DNA of 64,000 nt from Athripsodes cinereus (Eukaryota; Arthropoda; Insecta; Trichoptera; Leptoceridae), in assembly GCA_947579605.1 (NCBI GenBank), contig OX388310.1, positions 6,571,557-6,635,556 of the forward strand, given 5' to 3'. The notes beneath the pieces are model-generated. The model ran no database searches. It was not told where the DNA came from and worked only from the letters and a program-made list of their open reading frames with translations. Below, one piece after another: positions 33,101 to 42,011 of this stretch; positions within the stretch are counted from its first letter, which is position 1, and every line of letters starts with the position of its first letter. Position numbers and translations under genes: made by a program.

Positions 33101-35484
33101 ATCAATATATAACCTTTTAGTCGAGTAAACGTTTCAGTTATATAAACGTCACCAAATAGATAAAATAGTCATATAAGTTTCATTTAAACGACTTTTATAC
33201 GAGTCATAATCGTGTAAAAGGTTCCGAACCACCATAATATAACCATAATATTTTGGGCAAAATGGCGATGATAAATAAGTTATGTAAACGTTTGTTTATG
33301 ACATGTCGTTATGTTGTCGTCGATTAGAAGTCGCTGCATAACTTCAGAAAGATGGCGGAATTTTCGTTAGATATTATAATTAATAATTAATTTCACATTC
33401 CTTATTGCTGACAAATTTGAAAGGGGCATTATTATTATAACATAAATATACCCATAGTTGACGAAAAAAATAAATTCCCAAAATAAATTAAGAGTGGGTA
33501 TAGTAATATTCGACACAGCGCATGTATTGAGTGGATTGCGCGCCGTTTGGCTGCCGCCACGCAAATCAAACCGCTCCTTTAAATAATTTGATTTTACGAA
33601 AGATATCGGTCCCATAATGCTGAACTTTCTTGTGCACGCTAACATTTCAAAACCGCGTAGTTTTTGCATTTCATCATCTCTTAAACTTCATCAAAACTCG
33701 AAATAAATTAATATTCATTACTGTTGATTGTCTCTTCAAAACTTTAACAAGTCATCATTTTGTGTTGCATTCCCGCTTCTATTGCCAAAACACGTGTTAA
33801 AAAAATCATCCCCTTCCGGGAATCACTCTATACAAGTGCCAGCGTGTAGTGATCAGAGTATGTCCAGTAGTGTAACAGAGAAGGATAACAACACCGACTA
33901 CTCGCAACAACACAGCGGGTGAAAGAGACAAAAATACTGTTTTGTCTACCACGATGCCTATCTCAGATCTCCGTAAGAAGAAGCTTCTCTATGTGTCCAA
34001 CGTTTTCTTTGATGTCAACCAAAGTGGAACGCTCGAAAAGAAATACTTCGAGTCGGCTATCGAGAAAATCTGCACTCTTCGTGGATGGCGCCAGAGTCAT
34101 CCCAAGAACGTAGAGACGAACGACACCATGACCAAGATATGGGATGGCCTGAGGCAGAGAACTGATACCAATAAAGATGGAGAGTCCTCTGCAGTGGCAG
34201 CAGCGCTACATGAACTTCATGTTTGACCTAGAAGATGCTTCCAACTTAACTAAAAAGCCACGGCGCTCTTGAGATGGTCACGGACCATGAAACAGCGCCA
34301 AATACAAATCATCTTTTTATTATTATTATTATTATTATTGATGAAGAGTTCAACTAAATTTATACTCTATCTGTTAACTTAATATTATATTTTAATATGA
34401 AAATTACCTATCTTTTGTTTTGTCACTCAATCCTGTCACTTTCTGTATATACTGTTGGAAGAATGTCGTATAACACAAATAATTCACCTTTTTACGACAT
34501 TTACGTAACGAAATAGTCGCATAGATGTATGGAAGAGACCATTATACAACGATTTTAGTCGCGCTGTCACCACTACTCGACGACTATGTAACTATAATTA
34601 GTCATCAATAAACCATAACACAACCACTATACAATTAAAAAGTTATATTATTTGGGCCCTTTTCGGGTCATATAGACGTTTATATGACAGTTATATAACA
34701 TGTGTAGCGACGTTTTCTCGACCACAATTTTGCTAGTTGGGTAGTGTTCACTTAATTGAGGATATTCAAAAATGTTAAACATTCCTTTTTGTACGTTATT
34801 TGGTACTCAAGAGACTAGACAGACTATTTTAAAAAGCACAAATTTGAGAGACAAGTGGATTCTTGATAACCAGAGAAGCTATATTGTGAATTATTTTATC
34901 GGTATTTATTTTGCAAAACTCCATATCTGTTAATGTCAAATAAAAATATGATAAGTTTTATTAGAATCTTTATAATAGTGACCTAGATTTCAACATACAA
35001 TGTAATTTTCAAACTCTTTTCAGAGGGCGATCAATATACAGAGGGCAAGTTAATCGCAGAGGTGCAATTTTGTGTATCGATATATTGTGTTTATAAATAT
35101 AATATACAAGAAAAATATAATACCTTTCAGCTGTTTTCATAAACAGATAGATTATACCATTTTCTTCTCGCACAGTGGCATACTTGCTGTTTGCCAAAGG
35201 ACATGATGATCTATTGCAGAGGCCAGTAAGGTTATATTCATTTCTACAAAACCTCTGCGTTTTGGTGCTGAAAATATAATGAAAAATTGTTATACTGAAA
35301 AACTTACAGATTAATTGACAAAGTTCCAAAAACAATACTTACTTTACTTTGTGAGAACAAAATGTGTTGTTGATTACACTCCATACAACCTAAAAACACA
35401 ATCAATTGTTTAAAACCTTGGTAAACGAAGCTTGAAAACTTAATATTACAATAGAAAACGTTCACTTACATCGTCATGCTGCAT
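30046..35484 (-). CDS. MAK16: MAK16, 60S ribosome biogenesis factor, 8 exons, complete
   Basis: Exons: 35470-35484, 35343-35389, 35124-35267, 32509-32691, 31939-32068, 31082-31291, 30667-30738, 30046-30165. That is 921 nt, 306 aa plus TAA; human MAK16 is about 300 aa. MAK16 is an essential nucleolar protein of pre-60S particles needed for large-subunit rRNA maturation. Residues 1-130 form the Mak16/L28e-like domain, with a conserved cysteine cluster [18 protein letters not shown] (about 27-44, likely metal-binding), [20 protein letters not shown] (about 102-121), and the basic [20 protein letters not shown] (about 141-160). YNDIYNFP opens exon 6. The C-terminus is acidic and Ser-rich (about 185-267) and ends in a Lys/Arg-rich tail, the usual layout. 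The ATG gives MQHDD, matching the human MQSDD start. Every intron is GT-AG and in phase. Intron 4 hosts a 1.86 kb transposon. Confidence 0.97.
30345..30500 (+). repeat. tRNA-derived SINE-like remnant
   Basis: 'gtctcgggcttttaatctag' is followed by 'ccaggtttgattcc', a degraded B-box, in MAK16 intron 7. A poly-A/T-rich body with 'ttacaaacctaaatacat' follows. A more degraded relative may lie at 30830-30990. Confidence 0.4.
30667..30738 (-). CDS. MAK16: MAK16 exon 7
   Basis: Residues 244-267: [20 protein letters not shown] then SDIE. It is exactly 24 codons with phase 0 at both ends. Skipping it would keep the frame. Confidence 0.95.
31082..31291 (-). CDS. MAK16: MAK16 exon 6
   Basis: Residues 174-243: [20 protein letters not shown], then an acidic Ser/Asp/Glu stretch. 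It is phase 0 at both ends; the donor is GTATGT. Confidence 0.96.
31595..31820 (+). repeat. RTE-tailed SINE-like repeat
   Basis: In MAK16 intron 5: 'gtggtatacctcattgctga', 'ggacgacttgtatgtttact', then after an insert 'ccacacttgtgggatatgca' and 'gtgatggtgtag'. About 110 bp of unrelated sequence splits the copy. Confidence 0.6.
31939..32068 (-). CDS. MAK16: MAK16 exon 5
   Basis: Residues 130-173: [20 protein letters not shown] to LDRLKKGT. The highly basic helix probably contacts rRNA (inference). The acceptor is TTTTTACAG and the donor GTGAGT. Confidence 0.97.
32509..32691 (-). CDS. MAK16: MAK16 exon 4
   Basis: Residues 69-129: [20 protein letters not shown] through [14 protein letters not shown] to [11 protein letters not shown]. 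The acceptor is TTTTTTTCAG and the donor GTAAGT. Confidence 0.97.
33954..34245 (+). pseudogene. Calexcitin / sarcoplasmic Ca-binding protein retrocopy, truncated
   Basis: The ATG at 33954 opens [20 protein letters not shown], one EF-hand loop [14 protein letters not shown], then [19 protein letters not shown] and [16 protein letters not shown]. The frame then breaks. In the next frame it resumes as [20 protein letters not shown] (about 34180-34245), a segment that lies about 20 codons further on in insect calexcitins as I recall them. So an internal deletion with frameshift removed the second EF-hand, and the 3' half is gone. No intron interrupts the coding part, and about 230 bp upstream looks like a 5' UTR, pointing to an mRNA-derived copy. 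It sits inside the TIR element 32882-34741 and opposite to MAK16. It is not expected to make a working Ca2+ sensor. Confidence 0.75.
34317..34340. repeat. (TTA)n microsatellite
   Basis: About eight TTA/ATT triplets directly after the gene fragment inside the transposon. Confidence 0.85.
35124..35267 (-). CDS. MAK16: MAK16 exon 3
   Basis: Residues 21-68, carrying [15 protein letters not shown] and the Cys cluster, ending FMKTAE. The acceptor is ATTTTCAG and the donor GTATTA, a weak one. Confidence 0.96.
35343..35389 (-). CDS. MAK16: MAK16 exon 2
   Basis: [15 protein letters not shown], residues 6-20 plus two bases of N21. The acceptor is TTTTTAG and the donor GTAAGT. Confidence 0.95.
35470..35484 (-). 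CDS. MAK16: MAK16 exon 1 (5 codons, MQHDD)
   Basis: The start codon at 35482-35484 and four more codons precede donor GTAAGT. It is accepted because MQxDD is the conserved MAK16 N-terminus and the next exon continues in phase 0 with [14 protein letters not shown]. Confidence 0.93.
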
Positions 35485-35920
35485 TTTTAAATGTAATATT
35501 TATAACAAATGCGAAACCAAACTAATCAGAGATATTTTCTGAACCATGCGACAAAAATATACGAGATTCGTAAAACATAACCTAAGCTCCATAAAAACGT
35601 CATTAATGTCTAAGTTGTCTATGGCATATGCCATAGACTATAATAATATTATAGTGTTTTTGTTTTTCGACAGTTTTTTGTTTTTCTCCAGCAGTGTTTG
35701 TTGATGAGAAATTTGATTTGTATTTTTTTTTTGTATATTTTTAAAGATGTAAGAGGCTCACGCCGTGGATTTGTAAATAAAAATATTAAAAGTATAATGG
35801 AGGTACTATACCAAGAAATAATAAGAAATAATCTAAATTAAAAAAACGTCGAAAATTATCTGAGTATGGACACGCAACGTTCTTGCTACGATCGAGCGTA
35901 AAATAACACAATGCATGATC

Positions 35921-36006
35921 TATGTATGTGCTCTTCCGGGTTTTCTTAAGAAGGAGTAGGAAGATCGACAAGATGGGTTAACCCGGAAGAGCATATACTT
36001 ACATAT
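35921..36006. repeat. Short inverted repeat (19-bp arms)
   Basis: 'gtatgtgctcttccgggtt' and 'aacccggaagagcatatac' are separated by about 37 bp; they differ from a perfect pair by one position. It may be a tiny MITE about 450 bp upstream of the MAK16 start. Confidence 0.6.
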
Positions 36007-36274
36007 CTATAAATGAAGACCGCGAAAGCCTGCAACAACTTATTACAATGCATTATGTCTATGACATAATAGGGAACTTGCACATATTTTTTTTATTCTT
36101 TAGAATCATAAATAAAGTAATCAGTAACACACATCAGTAATTTTTTTTTCGATACGTTGCTTAATTTCTGTTTTATAGCATTTTGAAATTTCGATTTTTG
36201 AATTTCCGCGAAAACGCCACATCCGAACGCGCCATTTTGATGACGTCATACGTCCCTTCGATCTCTCTGTCTAC

Positions 36275-37712
36275 CATAGATATATATACTACATAACTGG
36301 ATGAATAACTCGCCGCGTATCGCGAGCCATTTACAATTTGGCGGCAAATTGTGCTGTTAGGCAAAAGTTTAAAAATGGCCGAATTTTCATAGTATGAAAG
36401 GCTATAAAAAATCCTCGCCTCGCAGAAACTGTTATTGTAATCATCGATTTCTTACACAAAAATTAATTATGAACAGTGTACCTACATGATGATACAGATG
36501 TCATATTTTTACAGTTGATAAATATTTCTGGAATCGACTATTAAATAAGGTGCCTCCTTTATAGCAAATATAACAAGAATATTTTATTTCACTTTTAATA
36601 TACCGTTAATTTTAAAAAAGACCAATTAAACTCAATTATGTGTATTAAAAAATGTAATTTCACTAAAATAGGACATAATAAATAAATATTATAGGAATTA
36701 TCAGCATTTTCTGGGGTAATTTTATAACACCAGAAATTACATCTATTTACTACTATTATTACTTATTATATGTATATACGTATTTATGCCATTACCATCT
36801 TTTTCCCCTCTATATCAATTATTTGAACTCAAATAATATTATTACTACATTACACAACCCTAGAGTATTATTTTTACTTATTTTCTTTTACGATAGCATA
36901 ATTATAACTACATACACGTATGTAGACTTATTTCATTATCACCATTTTATCTTCCTTCTCTCTATTCTTAGATAATTTCTTATTTATGTTTTAATTATTT
37001 CTATTCTTAGATAATTTCTGATTTATATCTTAATTTAAAAAAAAACATGATTATGGCTGACCATGTTCATCCGAAACGTCGGAAATATATATCCCATCAG
37101 GGAATAATCCAAGTACACGGAGTAATCCGATACAAAATTTTATATACTTAAGTAATAATTTTATATAACAAATATTATAGGAATCACGGGATTGTTAACA
37201 CAGGAAACTGGGGTAAATACTTAAATAAAACAAGTTATTTGTAAATACTTTATCTGTATATTTTGAAGCAAATACAATAATTTTTGAAGCATTAATAGAT
37301 CTAATCACGAAATAATTAAAATACATTCAAATAACAAATAATATTGCAGCACATGAAACTATCATAGTTAATACATCGGATTCAATTAAAATATAATCAT
37401 AAAATATTAAACATTACTAAAAGTAATTAGTTATTAGTATACTTTTGTCTTATAGTAGTATTATTTTAAAGTCCCTTTACTCCATCGATTTGTGCAATTA
37501 TAAGACGAACATGAAATAACCATTTTAGCGATTAGGAGAGTAAATTATAATTTAAAACCTCGAAAAATCCTTAAAGCGCACTTATAAACACGGAAACACG
37601 CACTTCTCTTTTGCCTAACAGAAACGTCAAACGCTAGAATTTTTTGGACCGCGCCAAGAACATACAAAATCATAGAAGTTATTTATCCAGTTATGTAGTA
37701 TATATATCTATG
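36275..37712. mobile_element. hAT-like non-autonomous element, copy 1 (empty-site copy)
   Basis: Terminal inverted repeats of about 37 bp (catagatatatatactacat then aactggat-aataact). The 8-bp target duplication ctgtctac lies at 36267-36274 and 37713-37720. The interior contains 'ccgaaacgtcggaaatatat'. There is no transposase frame. The homologous right part of 41573-46086 carries an extra hAT insertion in the place that is uninterrupted here. Confidence 0.8.
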
Positions 37713-38071
37713 CTGTCTACAAATGCTTAGTACATTTCGTAGTATATATCTATTAGTTTGACGAGGTTATTTACTGTTGTGGTTTGGGTTTGAACGCTTT
37801 TTTTGCCAAAAACTTCAAGATAATTAAATTTTTACGTATAAACATACATTAGTTCCTATTTTTTAATTTAGTTATAATGACGGAAAACGATTTTCTCAAG
37901 GGGCGATCGGATATTTATCATGCATAGTATAATAATAAGCCCGCCGGTAGGCGCTATAGCTTTGTCTTATAATGTTATTACTAATTTGTAAATGCAATAC
38001 AACATTGTGTAATAATTACATATATTCAATGGCAATTATTATCAATTTTCCATCATTCTTAGGTCTGATTA

Positions 38072-38350
38072 GTGATTACAGGTTCTAAATACGCCATTAC
38101 TTTTCTGTACTGGGTGCATGGTCGGAGTGAAGATCCTGCTAAAAAATCTGTCCAATGTTATTGGAAAAAATCAAAGTTGGCTGAAGTTAGCACAGAAGTT
38201 AAATTTATAACTTGTGCTGAATTGAGTCATCGATCATCTACAAATATATCCACACCGAATGAGTTTCCGACAGCCATTGTGTCAAAACCAAAAGATTTTT
38301 ATTGTAAATCAGATAGTATTTTAAATGTCGACATCATAAGCATCCACTAG
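38072..38350 (+). pseudogene. Unrecognised protein fragment in a transposon
   Basis: A 92-codon open frame includes YWVHGRSEDPAKKSVQCYWK and KLAEVSTEVKFITCAEL. Its composition and the CYWKKSKL motif recall proteins with YqaJ-nuclease or SWIM domains that ride with some insect transposons, but I cannot assign it firmly. No further exons or catalytic motifs are seen nearby. It lies inside the AT-flanked element and is probably a remnant. Confidence 0.4.
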
Positions 38351-38897
38351 ATGTGTTCATTACCTAATAACAATATTTATACTGCGAATGATTTTGTTTG
38401 TTTTGTCATTGGACGATAGATATGAAAAGCTGCAAAGAAGTCGCTGAACTTACAGTACAGTATGCAGCTAACAATATCGGCATGCGTAGAAATAATTTAT
38501 TCGGTGTCGTATAAGTTATATTTGTACACCTTGGACTACGCAATATTTGTATGATCTTTTTGGAAACATTTTGTATCAATCCAAGATATATTTACCTACT
38601 TCGAAAATGTTAAAAACCGGACTCAAATACCAAGCGATTGTTAATCCCATACATTACGATAAACAACAAAACATCACTCAGGACATGTGACGTCACAAAT
38701 GCAATAGCCAGCAATATGGCGTTCAAACAGCGGGCGAAAAAGTGTGATTTTATTTATTAAAATAATAAATGAAAAATAATTATTTTTGAGTTTTAATCGA
38801 TATATAACCTTTTTTCTACCTAATTAATGCATTTCACAAAATATTCCTCTCGAGTGCAAGTTCCCTATTATGATATTATCATTAGTCTTTTGGAATA

Positions 38898-39171
38898 GAC
38901 CATTAAAGGTCACGTGGTCTTGTCTATGGATTTGCTTTTGCTTGGGGGGCAAACAGTCAGATTGCGCAAATCATCCTTGTAGGATGTTATGCCATAAGAG
39001 AAAAAAAAGAAAGTCAGACGACAAAATAATAACAAAATCGACACTGACAGTTTTTTTTGATTATTAGGTATTCTTTAGGCGTTCCACCTAATATTACACC
39101 GTAATCGTCTGTTGTGTTGGGATGCCTGATGCCCCTCAATGATTTTTCTGTGACGTCATCCTTTAATGGTC
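38898..39171. mobile_element. TA-flanked MITE, 274 bp
   Basis: Left end GACCATTAAAGG and right end its exact reverse complement, flanked by TA. Just inside each end are a left ACGTG and a right TGACGTCA motif. Non-coding. Confidence 0.65.
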
Positions 39172-39607
39172 TATATACATATTATTTATCTGAGGTACAC
39201 TTAAACCTAAACGCCATTTTTTTATTCTTATTTTTATATTATAGATACGTAGTATTTCTTGTCGTATTCTGAGGAATATTACTGCCGGAGTACGAGTAAA
39301 ACTCTTGATTCACATTCTTTGAACAAAACGAACGACGAGGTTGGTATTAATTTGTTATCATTACACCACAACATGTTATTTTTGTATCAGCTTCTCCATC
39401 TCATCGTTCTAAAGAAGCATTAATTGGATAAAATAAATGGATTGGAATGGAATAGATTTTATATAATTACTACCTCTTCTACTACTATACCATCATGGCA
39501 TATTCCACAAGTGGGGTAGCCAATAGACCAGTCATATGTAATGGGGCGTTCACATTTGTTCACTTTCAGTGATCACTCCGAATGCGATCCTCCAAGATGA
39601 ACAGGCC

Positions 39608-39772
39608 CCCTAGTCAAAACACATTTTAGCGTTATGAAGTCGTTCGACTACAAACGAAATTACGACAATCTACCTACATGTACCATATAATTATGCGTTA
39701 TTGTTGCAATTATAGTCGTAATTTCGTTTGTAGTCGAACGACAAGTGACGCTAAAATGTGTTTTGACTAGGG
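39608..39772. mobile_element. Palindromic MITE, 165 bp
   Basis: The left arm 'ccctagtcaaaacacatttt', 'agcgttatgaagtcgttcga' and 'ctacaaacgaaattacga' is mirrored by the right arm ending 'aaaatgtgttttgactaggg'. Arms of about 57 bp surround a spacer of about 45 bp. Confidence 0.8.
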
Positions 39773-39862
39773 CTGCTGGTGTGAACAGGCGTTTCATCGC
39801 TAGTGTTATCACTAGCGATGACGGAGGAAAGAGATTACCACTCGTCATGATTTTGATGAAAG

Positions 39863-40558
39863 TAGTATTGTTCAGAATCTGAGTATTCGTTTTTATGTAT
39901 TCGTTCTTCAACTTAACTCGAAGAACTAAATCCTCAATGCCAAATCTGTTCGGTCTTTTTCGTTCTTTTGGGAAAAATTACATTAAAGTACTATATTTTC
40001 AAAGAAACTAAGGTTTAACATCGCGTGGCAAATAAAGTCACGAACGAGATTTAAATCTTCGTGTGTGTTTTTTTTTGGAAAAAAAACCTTAAGATACTCT
40101 ATTTTCAAAGATACTAAGGTTTCATATTGCGTGTCAAACGTTGAGAACGAGATTCTTGGATTTAAATCTACGTGTTATTATTTTGGAAAAAACGCCATTG
40201 GAGTATTCTATTTTCAAAGGAATTAAGGTTTTATATCGCGTGTCAAATGTAACAAACATGATTCAAAGATTTAAATCTTTGTGAAGTTGTTTTGGTAAAA
40301 ATACCATTAGAATACTCTATTTTCAAAGAGACTAAGGTTTAAAATCGCGTGACATATATCACAAACGAGATTTAAGGATTTAAATCTTCGTGTCGTCTTT
40401 TGGGAAAAAGGCCTTTAAAATACTTTATTTTCAAAGAGACTAAGGTGAAAATCGCGTGACAAATTCCACGAACGAGAACGAATGTTAAGAACGAATTGTT
40501 TTGAAGAACGATGTCTCAAGTACCGATTCCTGAGAAAGAACTGGATTTACCAATACTA
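39863..40558. mobile_element. hAT MITE with internal ~108 bp satellite, copy 1
   Basis: Termini TAGTATTG and CAATACTA. The perfect 8-bp target duplication gatgaaag lies at 39855-39862 and 40559-40566. The interior is five tandem units of 106-109 bp, each marked by 'attttcaaag-(a/g)a(a/t/c)ctaaggt', 'atcgcgtg' and 'gatttaaatc'. There is no coding content. A second, inverted copy is at 44211-44907. Confidence 0.88.
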
Positions 40559-41984
40559 GATGAAAGGTCCTTTCACTGAAACGACCATAAACAAGTTTTA
40601 TCTTATTATTTGTTTAATTCTCTATGAATTTGTATTGAATGTCAGAATCATGTTCAAAATTATTATGCAGTCGAGAGCTATAGTAATTTATTTTAAGTGT
40701 TATTTTTCATTTTTGAATTTGTTTAATTATTTTTATACGAAAATACGTCAAACTACATACAACATGAGTGAGAGTGTTGACATGGCAGTGAAAGCATAGG
40801 ATGAACAAATGTGAACAGACGTGTTCACTTTCGATGAACAGATTTGACACAGACACTCTGGATGATCATCCAAAGTGAAGCAATGTGAATGCTACTTTAC
40901 AAACATACATGCCGTCTTGCTTGTGCCAACAAATACTTAAGACAAGACAAACCTCATAGCTCAATTTAAGATGTAAAATGTTTTTATTTAACACCTTTCT
41001 TTTACATGACACTCGAAAACTTATGGAAGAGAGTGGGAGTTGTCGGGTGCTCCAAGGAAGATAATATCTTTAATATTATTATGTAGATCTTGCAGAGATA
41101 TTGATTTGTAAAAATACTAATTTTGGTGTAATGTGGTGTTCTCACTTTGGCGAATATCGCCAAAGCACCAAAATATCGCCAGCCATTTGAACCGTGTGAT
41201 CAAAATGACAGCTAGTCTGAAACGATAAAAACCAGTAGAAACGATATCGTCTCGAGTTGACCACCTTCCAACTTTCTCGCCCGATTGAACGATTTGCGCA
41301 TGCGCAGATGTGCGCGGCATTTGTATCTATGGTAAAAACTTTATAACCTATAAATTTTATAATGTTTCCCGCTTCATGACAGCTGTTATCTTTGTTGTTG
41401 GTTTGTTTCCTTAATTAAAAGGCGCCTTATAACCTCTACTATAACATTTTCGACTAAAAATAAATACTTCGCGATCTCCATCTCGACGTCCGCCATTTTG
41501 AAAACAGTGTCAAAATCAAAGTGCATCTGACAGATCGTTTCTATATCGGTGGACTGTGTGAACAGGTGTGACCATAGATATATCGCCCAAAACCAAAATC
41601 GTTGCTTATTGTAAAAATAACCGATGGTTCCTCACTTTCATATTAAATTAAAAAATATACGAATATCATTGCGAAAAAACTTATGGTTTAATCTCAATTT
41701 GCATATATTTTTGATTATTTTATTTGGAGATATTAATTTTTCATCACTTTATAACTATTAAATTTGATTTTTAAAAATATCCTACATTCTGCGCTTCATA
41801 CAAATTTGACATTGTTCCTCAACACTTTGATAGCTTTTTTAAGCAAAATGTAAAAATGCCATTATATTTCAACGAAAAAAAGTGTCTAGTTTAATAAAAC
41901 TATAGTTAATTTCGTTATTTTTCTATTTATTACACTTTTTTTTACCACCAAAATAAAAAAAAGCAAAAATATCTGCGTGTTCCT

Positions 41985-42011
41985 GCGTTATGCACAATTG
42001 TGCATAACGAT
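41985..42011. repeat. Perfect palindrome in composite element
   Basis: TTATGCACAATTGTGCATAA is a perfect palindrome (one further base pairs on each side). The half-site GTTATGCAC recurs at about 42354 and, inverted, at 43271, suggesting a subterminal protein-binding motif of the element. Confidence 0.7.

Larger units (their letters stand above)
32882..34741. mobile_element. TA-flanked TIR transposon in MAK16 intron 4, carrying a gene copy
   Basis: The ends CCCAACTAGCAAAA (left) and the identical 14 bp reverse-complemented (right) are flanked by TA. The subterminal regions (32890-33350 and 34430-34730) are dense in 'ttatataac' and 'acgtcg'-type motifs on both strands. There is no transposase. 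The centre (about 33380-34330) is unrelated sequence with an intronless EF-hand gene fragment. The superfamily is uncertain; the TA target fits Tc1/mariner-like mobilisation. Confidence 0.75.
36071..38866. mobile_element. AT-flanked TIR element (IS4EU/ISL2EU-like?), split by a hAT-like insertion
   Basis: Left end AGGGAACTTGCAC; right end its exact reverse complement; both are flanked by AT. The interior is interrupted at 36267-37720 by another element. A reading frame at 38072-38350 lies near the right end. A 2-bp AT target and a GGG-type terminus fit IS4EU-type elements, but this is inference. Confidence 0.5.
39542..40896. mobile_element. Harbinger-like element, copy B, with two nested insertions
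   Basis: Ends TGGGGCGTTCACA and AGTAGCATTCACA (reverse-complemented), flanked by TAA and TTA. It is homologous to 22287-22752 ('gaacagacgtgttcacttt', 'cctttcactgaaacgaccat'). A palindromic MITE (39608-39772) and a hAT MITE (39863-40558) sit inside it. Without them the two copies are of similar size. No transposase. Confidence 0.65.
39470..41062 (-). repeat. RTE-tailed SINE-like repeat split by a Harbinger-like insertion
   Basis: The 3' part is 39470-39541 ('accatcatggcatattccac', 'aagtggggtagccaatagac'). The 5' part resumes at 40897 ('aaacatacatgccgtcttgc', 'acaagacaaacctcatagct', 'tgacactcgaaaacttatgg', 'ttgtcgggtgctccaagg'). The break falls at 'catgtaa', within the usual 'gcatgtaataaacatgc' core. 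Confidence 0.72.

Noticed and set aside
33728..33922. 64-codon frame upstream of the calexcitin copy
   Set aside because: It looks like the retrocopied 5' UTR; the recognisable protein starts at the ATG at 33954.
34990..35120. Extension of MAK16 exon 3 past 35124
   Set aside because: The reading-through frame loses all resemblance to MAK16 after KTAER, while GT at 35123 joins exon 4 in phase and restores the conserved FPSKTWEKV.
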